From positions 2,552,501-2,616,500 of the forward strand of contig NZ_CP026362.1 in NCBI RefSeq assembly GCF_004116955.1: a stretch of 64,000 nt of DNA. Direction: 5' to 3'. A program made the position numbers and the translations under genes. The stretch comes from Bacillus vallismortis. Its GTDB lineage: Bacteria > Bacillota > Bacilli > Bacillales > Bacillaceae. The notes below the pieces were generated by a model. It was given only the letters and a program-made list of their open reading frames with translations, was not told where the DNA came from and ran no database searches. Positions 56,627 to 64,000 of this stretch are shown piece by piece. Within the stretch, counting starts at the first letter, position 1; each line of letters begins with the position of its first letter.

Positions 56627-57184
56627 TTGAAAAACAATGAAGTTATTAAGGTTAAAAGCAGACTGTTTTTTAGAATATGGCTGTTCCTAGCCACAGGGGG
56701 CGCCTTTATTGCAGGGGTGTGGCTGGTGTCTGAAGCTCTCACATTTGAATCTAAGTATGCCCTGCTTTATTTGGGCGGCGGATTAATGGCGATTATTTAT
56801 GGATTAATCACATTTTTTATGGCTCTTCCGGCGTTTACAAGCCGGGGAAATATTATTTTCAGCGTAAAGACAGGGCCTGATGGCGAGATCTTCTCGAGAA
56901 AACGAAGTGCGCGTTTTCCTGAGATCAAACGGATTTATATGGGGCGGCATCGTTTCAGTTTAAAGGGGATCTTTTTTGAGGATATCATCATCGAGAAAAC
57001 AGATGGCAAGGTCGTTCGCATCCCTACCTGGAACATTATCGCCAATCCGCTGTTTTTTGAAGCGGTGGAACGCTATATCCTCCCCCACCTGAATGAAGAG
57101 GCGAAAAGCAACTGGATCAGCCAGTTCACGGAGATTCAGAGAAAGGCGTATTTGAAAGAATTTGAGAATAACCCGAAGCTTTAA
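56627..57184 (+). CDS. yfjD: YfjD, DUF5381 membrane protein, possible immunity protein
   Basis: A 185-aa protein with two adjacent hydrophobic helices (about 15-37 and 43-68) and a basic, beta-rich soluble C-terminal domain. The start is TTG at 56627, 8 nt after AAGGAGA. It is the last gene of the tight yfjABCD row. B. subtilis 168 has two adjacent members of this family (yfjD, yfjE); here there is only one. Copy-number variation of a membrane protein next to a suspected membrane toxin is typical of immunity genes. This role is an inference. Confidence 0.8.
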   Translation: MKNNEVIKVKSRLFFRIWLFLATGGAFIAGVWLVSEALTFESKYALLYLGGGLMAIIYGLITFFMALPAFTSRGNIIFSVKTGPDGEIFSRKRSARFPEIKRIYMGRHRFSLKGIFFEDIIIEKTDGKVVRIPTWNIIANPLFFEAVERYILPHLNEEAKSNWISQFTEIQRKAYLKEFENNPKL

Positions 57185-57238
57185 TAACTCTCCTCCTTTA
57201 TAATTGAAGGGAAAATAGCAAATTGAGGAGTGCACGTG

Positions 57239-57565
57239 ATGCTGATGACCATTCTTTTATTTCTCGCGGCGGGGCTTGCCGAAATTGGCGGCGGGTATTT
57301 GGTTTGGCTGTGGCTGAGAGAAGCAAAGCCAGTCGGCTACGGGATATCCGGAGCGCTGATCTTGATTGTCTACGGCATTCTTCCGACGTTTCAGTCCTTC
57401 CCTTCCTTCGGCCGTGTATATGCCGCTTATGGTGGGGTGTTCATCGTGCTTGCGGTTCTGTGGGGATGGCTTGTCGACCGAAAAACACCAGATCTTTATG
57501 ACTGGGTCGGCGCAATGATTTGCCTCATCGGCGTCTGTGTCATCTTATTTGCGCCGCGCGGATAA
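57239..57565 (+). CDS. yfjF: YfjF, UPF0060 four-helix membrane protein
   Basis: A 108-aa protein with four membrane helices, the UPF0060/YnfA family, topologically like small multidrug transporters. [17 protein letters not shown] (about 11-27) is the conserved helix-1 signature. The start ATG 57239 is 8 nt after GAGGAG. CTCCTC at 57190-57195 could pair with that ribosome binding site. It is 54 nt after yfjD and followed by a terminator. Function is unknown. Confidence 0.86.
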   Translation: MLMTILLFLAAGLAEIGGGYLVWLWLREAKPVGYGISGALILIVYGILPTFQSFPSFGRVYAAYGGVFIVLAVLWGWLVDRKTPDLYDWVGAMICLIGVCVILFAPRG

Positions 57566-57602
57566 CAAAATGGCCTGCTTATGAAGCGGGCCATTTTTGT
57601 TT
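57564..57602. terminator. bidirectional terminator between yfjF and sspH
   Basis: AACAAAATGGCC-GCTT pairs with AAGC-GGCCATTTTTGTT, giving T-rich sequence on both strands. Confidence 0.87.
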
Positions 57603-57780
57603 AGTCCTCTTTTAAGTTGGTCAGCTGTACTTCATGCTCCTCTTGTGGTTCGTCGAGCGGATAAATTCTCGCTGTTCCGCTCTCTTCATTCACATGCTGA
57701 ATGTAAATAGGAACTCCGTTGTGTGTGACTTTCTTCATGTCGGGAGATTCTACAATTTCTTTCGCCCTTTGAACATTCAT
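57601..57780 (-). CDS. sspH: SspH, small acid-soluble spore protein
   Basis: A 59-aa protein beginning MNVQRAKEIVESPDMKKVTH, the SspH/TlpA-like minor SASP family found in the spore core. The start at 57780 follows GGAGGGTG by 5 nt. Upstream codons of the frame are not used. It is monocistronic and lies 52 nt before the end of acoR. Confidence 0.92.
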   Translation of the reverse strand: MNVQRAKEIVESPDMKKVTHNGVPIYIQHVNEESGTARIYPLDEPQEEHEVQLTNLKED

Positions 57781-57832
57781 TCTAACACCCTCCTTCATAC
57801 ATAATGTTTCCATTTATTGAAAGAAGTATGCT

Positions 57833-59650
57833 TTAGGATTCAGCGGACAAGTTGAATTTTTTGAGCCGTTTGTAGAAAGTGCTGCGAGGAATCCCGCTGA
57901 TTTTGGCGGCTTGAGAGATGTTTCCTTTCGCGGATTCAAGCGCTCTAATGATGACCTCTTTTTGGATTTGCTCACGAAGGGTCAGGGCGCCGGCGGCAGC
58001 CGGCTTTTTTTGTGCCGGGCTGATCGGCAGTCCTGCGGCCTCAAGTAAAGCGGTAAGCGGCTCATCCGTCAGGCAGCCATCCGGAAATCTAATAGATAGA
58101 CGTTCAAACACATTAAACAGCTCGCGAATATTCCCCGGCCACCTCCATTGCTTCAGCACATCCAAAAAAGCGGGAGGAAGTTCGCCAGGCCAACGATTTT
58201 TCTGTTTGTAGTACTGAAAGAGATCCGGAATATCCTCGGGGCGGTCGCGTAAAGGAGGGAGCTCGATTGGATAGACATGAAGGCGGTAAAACAAGTCCTC
58301 TCTGATTTTTCCGCTTTCGGCAAGCTCGCGCAAATCGCCATGTGTGGCGGCAACCACTTTGATATCAACCGGAATGTCTTTCGTTCCGCCAATCGGCGTG
58401 ATCTTGCGTTCTTGAAGCACCCGTAATAGCGCAACCTGCATTGAATGGGAGATTTCTCCGATCTCATCTAAAAATAAGGTCCCATGATTCGCTTTTTGAA
58501 AGGCGCCTTTGTAGCCTTGTCGTTTCGCTCCCGTAAAAGCGCCCTCCGCATAGCCGAACAGCTCGCTTTCAATCAAATCAGACGGAATCGCTCCGCAATT
58601 GACAGCAACAAACGGGCCGTGCCGCCGCTCGCTGTTCTCATGAAGCGCGCGGGCCGCAACTTCCTTCCCCGTGCCAGTTTCGCCCGACAGACAGACCGTT
58701 GTATCCGCCGCAGCCGCTCGTTCAAGGTTCTTCAGCATTGCTTGCGATCGGCCGCTTTGTCCGATAACTCCATTGAATCGAAACGCTGCCTTTTTCTTTT
58801 GTTCCGACAAATAAAAACAAGTGCCGCCATCCCCCACAGTGACGGCTTTTTCGATCGAAAAGCCCCGTTCCTTCACCTCATACAGATGCCGGCCTTGCCA
58901 ATCAGGCATTGAGGTTCGAATCGGTATGCTCGCGTTGATAATGTGCTGTTTGGCATTGCAAAGCACCATTGGCACACGGGATGCTGCCCTATCGCCAAAA
59001 CGGTTGATCAGCTCCAGCTCTTTCTCACGGCTTTTGGCTGCCAGTTCCCGTTCCGCGGCATAGGCGATCGCCGTGGCAATGCCGAGCATATGAGGATGCG
59101 CGCCTGCCGCCGGACACGATATGTCAATCACCCCCGCAAGGCTGCCATCTTCATGGTGAACCGGAGCGGCTGAACAGTTCCATTGATGGGAAGCGATAGA
59201 ATAATGCTCTGATCCTTGTATGGCAACGGGCTCACTGATGTGGAGCGCCGTGCCAATCGCATTTGTTCCGACAGCTGTTTCCGTCCAGCACGCGCCTTCG
59301 ACGAAGTTGATGCGCTTGGCTTCATAGAGCGCACGGGGCTGGCCGTCCAATGCCAGAACAACACCGTCAGAATCAATTAACAGCGCCATCATTTCCATTT
59401 CTTTCATGGCAGGCAGCAGTTTTTCCAAGTAAGGCTTAGCGGTCGTCAGGAAGAATGAATGCTTTTTTGACTGCTGATCCAGCTCCGTTTGCTGTAAAAC
59501 CTTTGGGCCTTTTTCTAAATACGGATTGACCTCAGCTTTTTTGCAGCGATGCCATGACTCGGCGATCCGTTTTCTTAATCGGGCTTCGTCTAGTACACCG
59601 TCTTTCACAAAACGTTTCCAGGTTTGCAAATCGTTTGGGATCGAATTCAT
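57833..59650 (-). CDS. acoR: AcoR, sigma-54 (SigL)-dependent activator of acetoin genes
   Basis: A 605-aa enhancer-binding protein. An N-terminal GAF-like sensor (about 65-215) precedes an AAA+ domain with Walker A GETGTGKE (323-330), the sigma-54 contact loop GAFTGA (370-375) and Walker B GTLFLDE (390-396). A Fis-type helix-turn-helix lies at the end ([20 protein letters not shown]). It activates acoABCL in response to acetoin. The start ATG 59650 gives the family length. A cre-like palindrome lies upstream, matching known CcpA control of acoR. Confidence 0.94.
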   Translation of the reverse strand: MNSIPNDLQTWKRFVKDGVLDEARLRKRIAESWHRCKKAEVNPYLEKGPKVLQQTELDQQSKKHSFFLTTAKPYLEKLLPAMKEMEMMALLIDSDGVVLALDGQPRALYEAKRINFVEGACWTETAVGTNAIGTALHISEPVAIQGSEHYSIASHQWNCSAAPVHHEDGSLAGVIDISCPAAGAHPHMLGIATAIAYAAERELAAKSREKELELINRFGDRAASRVPMVLCNAKQHIINASIPIRTSMPDWQGRHLYEVKERGFSIEKAVTVGDGGTCFYLSEQKKKAAFRFNGVIGQSGRSQAMLKNLERAAAADTTVCLSGETGTGKEVAARALHENSERRHGPFVAVNCGAIPSDLIESELFGYAEGAFTGAKRQGYKGAFQKANHGTLFLDEIGEISHSMQVALLRVLQERKITPIGGTKDIPVDIKVVAATHGDLRELAESGKIREDLFYRLHVYPIELPPLRDRPEDIPDLFQYYKQKNRWPGELPPAFLDVLKQWRWPGNIRELFNVFERLSIRFPDGCLTDEPLTALLEAAGLPISPAQKKPAAAGALTLREQIQKEVIIRALESAKGNISQAAKISGIPRSTFYKRLKKFNLSAES

Positions 59651-59702
59651 TTCCTTGATCGCTCCTCCCTTACACGCCGTTTTCATCTATTGTAGGGGAA
59701 AA

Positions 59703-59717
59703 ATAAAGCGCTTTCAA
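59703..59717 (-). promoter_or_regulatory. cre site upstream of acoR
   Basis: Minus strand TTGAAAGCGCTTTAT matches the cre consensus with one mismatch and has a palindromic core AAAGCGCTTT. It lies between the acoL terminator and acoR, 53 nt before the start. Confidence 0.75.
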
Positions 59718-59721
59718 TAAT

Positions 59722-59756
59722 AAAAAAGCAGACGCTCTGTATTCCATGCGTCTGCT
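59722..59756 (-). terminator. acoABCL terminator
   Basis: AGCAGACGC and GCGTCTGCT form a stem, followed by six T on the minus strand, just after the acoL stop. Confidence 0.87.
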
Positions 59757-59766
59757 TCTTCCCGTT

Positions 59767-61143
59767 CTATGCATGCACCGCAAGACCGATTGTGCTTAAC
59801 AGCGCCTCGTGCAATGTTTCCGATAGTGTTGGATGGGCGGCAATGAAATGCTCAGCCATATCAGCGGTCATCTCACCATTCATGATCGCAGCCGCCTGCC
59901 CGATGAGCTCGGTCACATCAGGGCCAATCATCGAGACACCGACGATTTCCCCGAATTCGGGTTCTGCCATGATTTTAACTTTTCCTTCCGCTTGCTGTTT
60001 AATGAGCGCTTTGCCGTTTGCTGAAAAAGGAAATTCTCCAATCTTCACATCCCCGTATACGCATCTTGCCTGTTGTTCCGTCATTCCGATGCACGCGATT
60101 TCCGGTGATGTGTAGATACAGCGGGGCACATGCTTCTCATTGATTTTGACATCTCTTCCGGAAGCATGGGAAGCGGCGATAATGCCCTCGTGGAAAGCCG
60201 CGTGCGCCAGCTGAATGCCTCCGATTGCATCTCCGCACGCATAAATATGAGGCACGTTCGTCTGCATGTGCCCGTTCACCGGAATGCCTTTTGGAGAAAA
60301 ATCAACACTGGCCTGCTCCAGCTGCAATCCGTCAAGACGGGGTTTTCTGCCAATCGCCACCAGCACATAATCAGCCTTCGTTTTAAACTCCCTCTGTCCG
60401 CTTTTCCATATTGCCGTTTTGGCCGTTTGATCCACCCGCTCTAACCTGGATGAAGTATGCACTTCAACACCGTCTTCCTCAAGCTTCTCCTGAAAGAGCC
60501 GGGCAATATCTTCATCTTCAGCCGGAATCAGCTGGCCGGCTGTTTCAATGATGGTCACCTTCGATCCCAGTCTGGCAAACAGCCCGGCATACTCACAGCC
60601 GATGACACCGCCGCCAATAATGACAAGTGAAGACGGAATGTCAGAAAGGGAAAGCGCATCCTTGCTGTCGATAATCCATTCGCCGTCATACGGGGCGAAT
60701 GGCAGCTCGATCGGCTCTGATCCAGATGCAATCAAGATTTGGTTCGCCTCTCTGATTTCTTTTCCGTTCTCTCCTTCGATTAAGAGCTTTCTGTCAGAAA
60801 GGAAGGAGGCCGTCCCCTTTACAACCTTTATTTGATTTTTCTTCATTAAATATTGAACACCTTGGACAAGCTGTCTGACAACCTGTTGTTTTCGGTTCAG
60901 CATTTTGCTCCAATCAACCGAGATCGCACCGGGCGGAAGTTCGACTCCAAAGCGGTCGGCATGCTTGATTTTATCGAGAACGTTTGCGCTTTCTAACAAA
61001 GACTTCGTCGGGATGCAGCCTTCATTCAGGCAGGTTCCCCCAAGCGGTCCTCTGTCAATCAGCAGCACGTTTCTGCCCTGCTGAGCCGCGGAGACTGCGG
61101 CGGCATAACCTGCAGGTCCGCCGCCGATAATGGCTAGTGTCAT
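59767..61143 (-). CDS. acoL: AcoL, dihydrolipoamide dehydrogenase (E3)
   Basis: A 458-aa FAD enzyme that re-oxidises the lipoamide of AcoC with NAD+. FAD motif GGGPAGYAAA (7-16), redox disulfide C38-C43 (GGTCLNEGCIPTK), NAD motif IGGGVIGCEYAG and the C-terminal His-Glu pair AAHPTLSETLHEAL are all present. It is the last gene of acoABCL, 20 nt after acoC, with a terminator downstream. Confidence 0.95.
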   Translation of the reverse strand: MTLAIIGGGPAGYAAAVSAAQQGRNVLLIDRGPLGGTCLNEGCIPTKSLLESANVLDKIKHADRFGVELPPGAISVDWSKMLNRKQQVVRQLVQGVQYLMKKNQIKVVKGTASFLSDRKLLIEGENGKEIREANQILIASGSEPIELPFAPYDGEWIIDSKDALSLSDIPSSLVIIGGGVIGCEYAGLFARLGSKVTIIETAGQLIPAEDEDIARLFQEKLEEDGVEVHTSSRLERVDQTAKTAIWKSGQREFKTKADYVLVAIGRKPRLDGLQLEQASVDFSPKGIPVNGHMQTNVPHIYACGDAIGGIQLAHAAFHEGIIAASHASGRDVKINEKHVPRCIYTSPEIACIGMTEQQARCVYGDVKIGEFPFSANGKALIKQQAEGKVKIMAEPEFGEIVGVSMIGPDVTELIGQAAAIMNGEMTADMAEHFIAAHPTLSETLHEALLSTIGLAVHA

Positions 61144-61163
61144 GTCTTTTTCACCTGCTTTTC

Positions 61164-62360
61164 CTATAAAATTAATGCTGCCGGGTCTTCCAAATATGTT
61201 ATAATCGCCTTCAGAAAGGCAGCCGCAGGAGCACCGTCACAGGCTCTGTGATCAAATGTCAGACTGAGCGGCAGGAGCGTGCTTCTGACGATGTCCTCGC
61301 CTTGATATACCGGCGTGTCATAGCTTGCTCCGATGCCGAGAATGCCTGTTTCCGGTGGATTTAATATTGGTGTGAAATGCTCCACTCCAAAAGCGCCAAG
61401 GTTTGTAATGGAGAAGGTTGAGCCTTGCAGGTCTCCGCTTTCCGCCCGTCCCTCACGTGCTTTTTTGGCTTGTTCTGAGATGGATTGGGCCAGTTGAATC
61501 AACGACTGCTTTTCAGCATGGCGGATCACAGGCACAACTAACCCATTTTCCACCGCCACAGCCATTCCGAGGTGCACATGAGGATGTGTGATGATGCGCT
61601 CATTTTGATAAAAGCTATTCAGCGCAGGATGAGCTTGCAGAGCGAGAACGGCGGCTTTTGCCACAAAATGAGTCATCGTCAGCTTTGTGCCATACCTCTC
61701 TTCCGCAGTTGGAGAAAGCTGTTTTTGAAGAGCTGCCAGCTTGGTGATATCAGCTTTCATCGTAATCGTCAGCTGCGCGCTGTTTGCCAGGCTTTCCTGC
61801 ATTCGGGCCGCGATGACTTTTCTCATGCCTGTCACCGGCGTTTCCTTCGCCTTATGCGCAGAAATCGGCTCTGCCCGGTCATTTTTCTGTTCAGCAAGCG
61901 CCTTTGTCACATCATCCTTTACAATTCGCCCGCCTGGTCCAGTGCCTTTCAGCTGTTTCAGGTCTAATCCCGCTTTTTCCGCTATTTTTCTGGCGACTGG
62001 AGATATTTTGATTCGTTCTTTTTTCGCGGCTGCGGGTTTGTTTTCTTGTTTTTCGGGCTGGACGGCTAGCGGCTCGCTATCTTCTGCAGCAGGTGCTTTC
62101 GCCTCTTCCTGCACCGATTCATTGGCGTCCCCAATGTAGCAGATCGCTGTGCCGGGCGGAACCTCTTCACCCTCTTTTACTTTGATATCGATCAGCGTTC
62201 CTTTTTCAGGCGCCTCGATATCCATTTCAATTTTCTCCGATTGAATGCTGGCAATGCTTTCTCCCTTTTCAACCGGGTCGCCTACTTTTTTATTCCATAT
62301 CGATACTTCCCCTTGTTTCATGGCCATTCCCAATTTTGGCATCACTACTTTTACCGCCAT
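61164..62360 (-). CDS. acoC: AcoC, dihydrolipoamide acetyltransferase (E2)
   Basis: A 398-aa E2 core of the acetoin dehydrogenase complex. The lipoyl domain (1-78) has the lipoylated lysine K43 in SEKIEMD. A Glu/Ala/Pro-rich linker leads to the peripheral-subunit-binding domain (about 118-155, SPVARKIAEKAGLDLKQLKG). The catalytic domain follows with active-site HRACDG near the C-terminus. It accepts the acetyl group from E1 and passes it to CoA. It lies 13 nt after acoB. Confidence 0.95.
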   Translation of the reverse strand: MAVKVVMPKLGMAMKQGEVSIWNKKVGDPVEKGESIASIQSEKIEMDIEAPEKGTLIDIKVKEGEEVPPGTAICYIGDANESVQEEAKAPAAEDSEPLAVQPEKQENKPAAAKKERIKISPVARKIAEKAGLDLKQLKGTGPGGRIVKDDVTKALAEQKNDRAEPISAHKAKETPVTGMRKVIAARMQESLANSAQLTITMKADITKLAALQKQLSPTAEERYGTKLTMTHFVAKAAVLALQAHPALNSFYQNERIITHPHVHLGMAVAVENGLVVPVIRHAEKQSLIQLAQSISEQAKKAREGRAESGDLQGSTFSITNLGAFGVEHFTPILNPPETGILGIGASYDTPVYQGEDIVRSTLLPLSLTFDHRACDGAPAAAFLKAIITYLEDPAALIL

Positions 62361-62373
62361 TTGTGTCCCCCCT

Positions 62374-63402
62374 TTAATTCATTGCCGGCTCGCCAAGCAA
62401 TTCAAGCGTGACGCTGACAATTTGATCTGGTGTCGGCAAATATTGATCCTCAAGCACTGGCGAAAACGGCACCGGTGTATGCGGCGCTGTAATCCGCTTA
62501 ATCGGCGCATCCAGCAAATCAAAGCCCTTGTCGGCGACAATCGCAGCGATATCTGTGGCAATGCTGCAACGCGGATTGGCTTCATCAATAATGATCAGCC
62601 GGTTTGTTTTTTCTAACGATGTGAAAATCGCTTCCTCATCCAGAGGAGACAGGCTGCGGGGATCAAGCACCTCAGCTTCGATGCCTTTCTCTGAAAGCTT
62701 CGCCGCCGCACTAAGCGCGGTATTCACCTGCTTGCCGACCGCAAACAGGGTGATATCATTGCCTTCGCGTTTGATGTCCGCTTTTCCGATCGGGATTGTA
62801 TAATAATCTTCCGGCACCTCGCCCTTCATGTTGTAGGACGTTTTGTCTTCAAAAAAGAACACCGGATCATTGTCTTCGATTGCCGCCAGCAGCAAGCCTT
62901 TGGCGTCATACGGATTGGATGGAACAACCGTCTTCAGTCCCGGGATGCTGGTGAATAGGCCATACAGCGCCTGCGAATGCTGGGCAGCGGCCCGGAACCC
63001 CGCTCCGTACGTGGTGCGGACGGTAATCGGCACTTGCGCTTTTCCGCCGAACATATAGCGGAATTTCGCGCCTTGGTTGATCACCTGGTCAAAGCACGTG
63101 CCGATAAAATCATTAAACATCAGCTCGGCAATTGGTCTCAGCCCGGTTGATGCCGCAGCCATAGCCGCACCCATGTAGCCCGCCTCAGAAATCGGTGTGT
63201 CCAGCACTCTTGTGCGCCCGAATTCCTGCACGAGACCCTTCGTGACCCCTAATACACCGCCCCATGCTTCATCATCCTGCAAATGATCGACCGCCGCTCC
63301 CCCGGCGACATCCTCGCCGATCAAAAGCACATTTTCGTCTTTTCTCATCGCAAGCTTCATCGCTTCATTGAGCGCGTCTGACATGCTTATGACTCTCGCC
63401 AT
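62374..63402 (-). CDS. acoB: AcoB, acetoin dehydrogenase E1 beta subunit
   Basis: A 342-aa transketolase-like beta subunit. The GEDVAGG segment (about 29-35), the Glu that activates the thiamine cofactor, and the C-terminal transketolase domain are typical. With AcoA it cleaves acetoin to acetaldehyde and an acetyl unit on thiamine diphosphate. It begins 1 nt after the acoA stop, a near-overlap that couples translation of the two E1 subunits. Confidence 0.95.
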   Translation of the reverse strand: MARVISMSDALNEAMKLAMRKDENVLLIGEDVAGGAAVDHLQDDEAWGGVLGVTKGLVQEFGRTRVLDTPISEAGYMGAAMAAASTGLRPIAELMFNDFIGTCFDQVINQGAKFRYMFGGKAQVPITVRTTYGAGFRAAAQHSQALYGLFTSIPGLKTVVPSNPYDAKGLLLAAIEDNDPVFFFEDKTSYNMKGEVPEDYYTIPIGKADIKREGNDITLFAVGKQVNTALSAAAKLSEKGIEAEVLDPRSLSPLDEEAIFTSLEKTNRLIIIDEANPRCSIATDIAAIVADKGFDLLDAPIKRITAPHTPVPFSPVLEDQYLPTPDQIVSVTLELLGEPAMN

Positions 63403-63403
63403 C

Positions 63404-64000
63404 TCACATTCCCCCTTTTTCGTATGACACGTAGACGTCTGTCAGCAGCTCAGACTCTTTCGGATATGGGCTGTCTTTGCTAAACGAGACGGCTTTTTCA
63501 ATCGATTCATTGACACGCTTTTCAATGTCTGACAGTTTATTGGCATCTGTTTCTTTTAAAAGATAGTTTTTAAAACCTTGGATGGCATCCTTTTCTTCAA
63601 GGTGCTCAGCTCTTTCATTCTTTGTTTTATACGTTTGGGCATCCCCTTCGAAATGGCCGTAGTTTCTGTAGGTCATACATTCGATCAAAGACGGCCCCCC
63701 GCCGTTTCTTGCTCTTTCTATCGCTTCCTCGGCTGCCTGGTAAACTGCTAAAATATCTTTTCCGTCCACCGTAACCCCAGGCATATTATAGGCAGCCGCC
63801 CGATCGGCGATTGAATCACAGGCCGACGCGTACTCAAATGGAGTGGCTTCACCGTAGCCGTTGTTTTCGGCTACAAATACCACAGGAAGGTTCCATACTG
63901 CCGCTAAGTTCAGTCCCTCATGGAAGGTGCCTTGGTTATTTGCTCCATCTCCAAAAAAGCAAACGCTTACATTTTTAGTCTGTTTATATTTAGCAGTGAG
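63404..64000 (-). CDS. acoA: AcoA, acetoin dehydrogenase E1 alpha subunit (3' part)
   Basis: The C-terminal 198 residues, cut by the window end; the frame is open to base 64000. The thiamine diphosphate motif starts GDGANNQGTFHEG and ends at ENNGYGEATP, the standard GDG-x(about 30)-NN layout. ECMTYRNYGHFEGD is the E1-alpha phosphorylation-loop region. The operon's sigma-54 promoter would lie upstream of acoA, outside the window. Confidence 0.94.
   Translation of the reverse strand, partial: LTAKYKQTKNVSVCFFGDGANNQGTFHEGLNLAAVWNLPVVFVAENNGYGEATPFEYASACDSIADRAAAYNMPGVTVDGKDILAVYQAAEEAIERARNGGGPSLIECMTYRNYGHFEGDAQTYKTKNERAEHLEEKDAIQGFKNYLLKETDANKLSDIEKRVNESIEKAVSFSKDSPYPKESELLTDVYVSYEKGGM

Overview
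The window is a stretch of Bacillus subtilis-group chromosome. Gene order matches, in reverse orientation, the B. subtilis 168 segment from the acetoin dehydrogenase operon (acoABCL) to the start of the rrnD rRNA operon. This identification rests on remembered gene order and protein families; no search was run. Proteins such as LipB and SspE differ from the 168 versions as I remember them, so this is probably a sister strain or species (B. spizizenii, B. vallismortis, B. tequilensis or similar). There is no CRISPR array, tRNA, phage or intact insertion sequence.

Layout. 1-1.5 kb: 5' three quarters of a 16S rRNA gene on the minus strand, with its leader, boxA and tandem P1/P2 promoters. 1.5-9.6 kb: housekeeping and redox genes (ygxA, ygzB, perR, the peroxiredoxin gene bcp, gsaB for haem synthesis, the exporters ygaE and ygaD, ygaC, ygaB). 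9.7-12.2 kb: sspE, fabL, yfhS, mutY. 12.4-19.1 kb: envelope and stress genes, namely yfhP, the lipoteichoic-acid glycosylation pair yfhO/csbB, and the yfhK-yfhL-yfhM row with sigma-B-like and sigma-W-like promoters. 19.2-25.2 kb: yfhJ, sspK, yfhI, yfhH-recX, yfhF, the small spore-type genes yfhE and yfhD, the nitroreductase yfhC behind a Fur box, and yfhB. 25.5-33.9 kb: mprF, yfiV-yfiU (MarR regulator and exporter), a frameshifted yfiT, yfiQ, lipB and padR. 34-39.3 kb: the linearmycin-resistance set lnrJK/lnrLMN. 39.4-44.1 kb: yfiFGHI, a sugar or polyol uptake and oxidation cluster with a cre site. 44.2-45.6 kb: catDE, quinone/catechol detoxification. 45.8-49.3 kb: the heterodimeric ABC exporter yfiB/yfiC, with yfiC frameshifted. 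49.4-53.2 kb: the maltose PTS operon malA-malR-malP with a consensus cre. 53.3-54.1 kb: an AT-rich strip of broken small membrane-protein frames. 54.3-57.2 kb: yfjABCD, a WXG100-type operon. 57.2-64 kb: yfjF, sspH, acoR, acoL, acoC, acoB and the 3' part of acoA.

Most notable: (1) yfjABCD looks like a type VII-secreted toxin module. YfjA is a WXG100-type partner, YfjB has a long glycine-zipper domain, and YfjD is a membrane protein that could be the immunity protein. (2) Two diverged, oppositely oriented copies of a structured element of about 150-160 bp lie at 25.35 and 45.66 kb, each ending in an intrinsic terminator. The first sits where strain 168 carries the siderophore-uptake genes yfiY-yfiZ-yfhA. 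(3) yfiC and yfiT are each broken by one small frameshift that can be placed to within a few bases. (4) Several regulatory sites can be read directly: sigma-X, sigma-W, sigma-B and sigma-G type promoters, a Fur dyad, a Per box, cre sites, a catD operator dyad and direct repeats upstream of lnrL.
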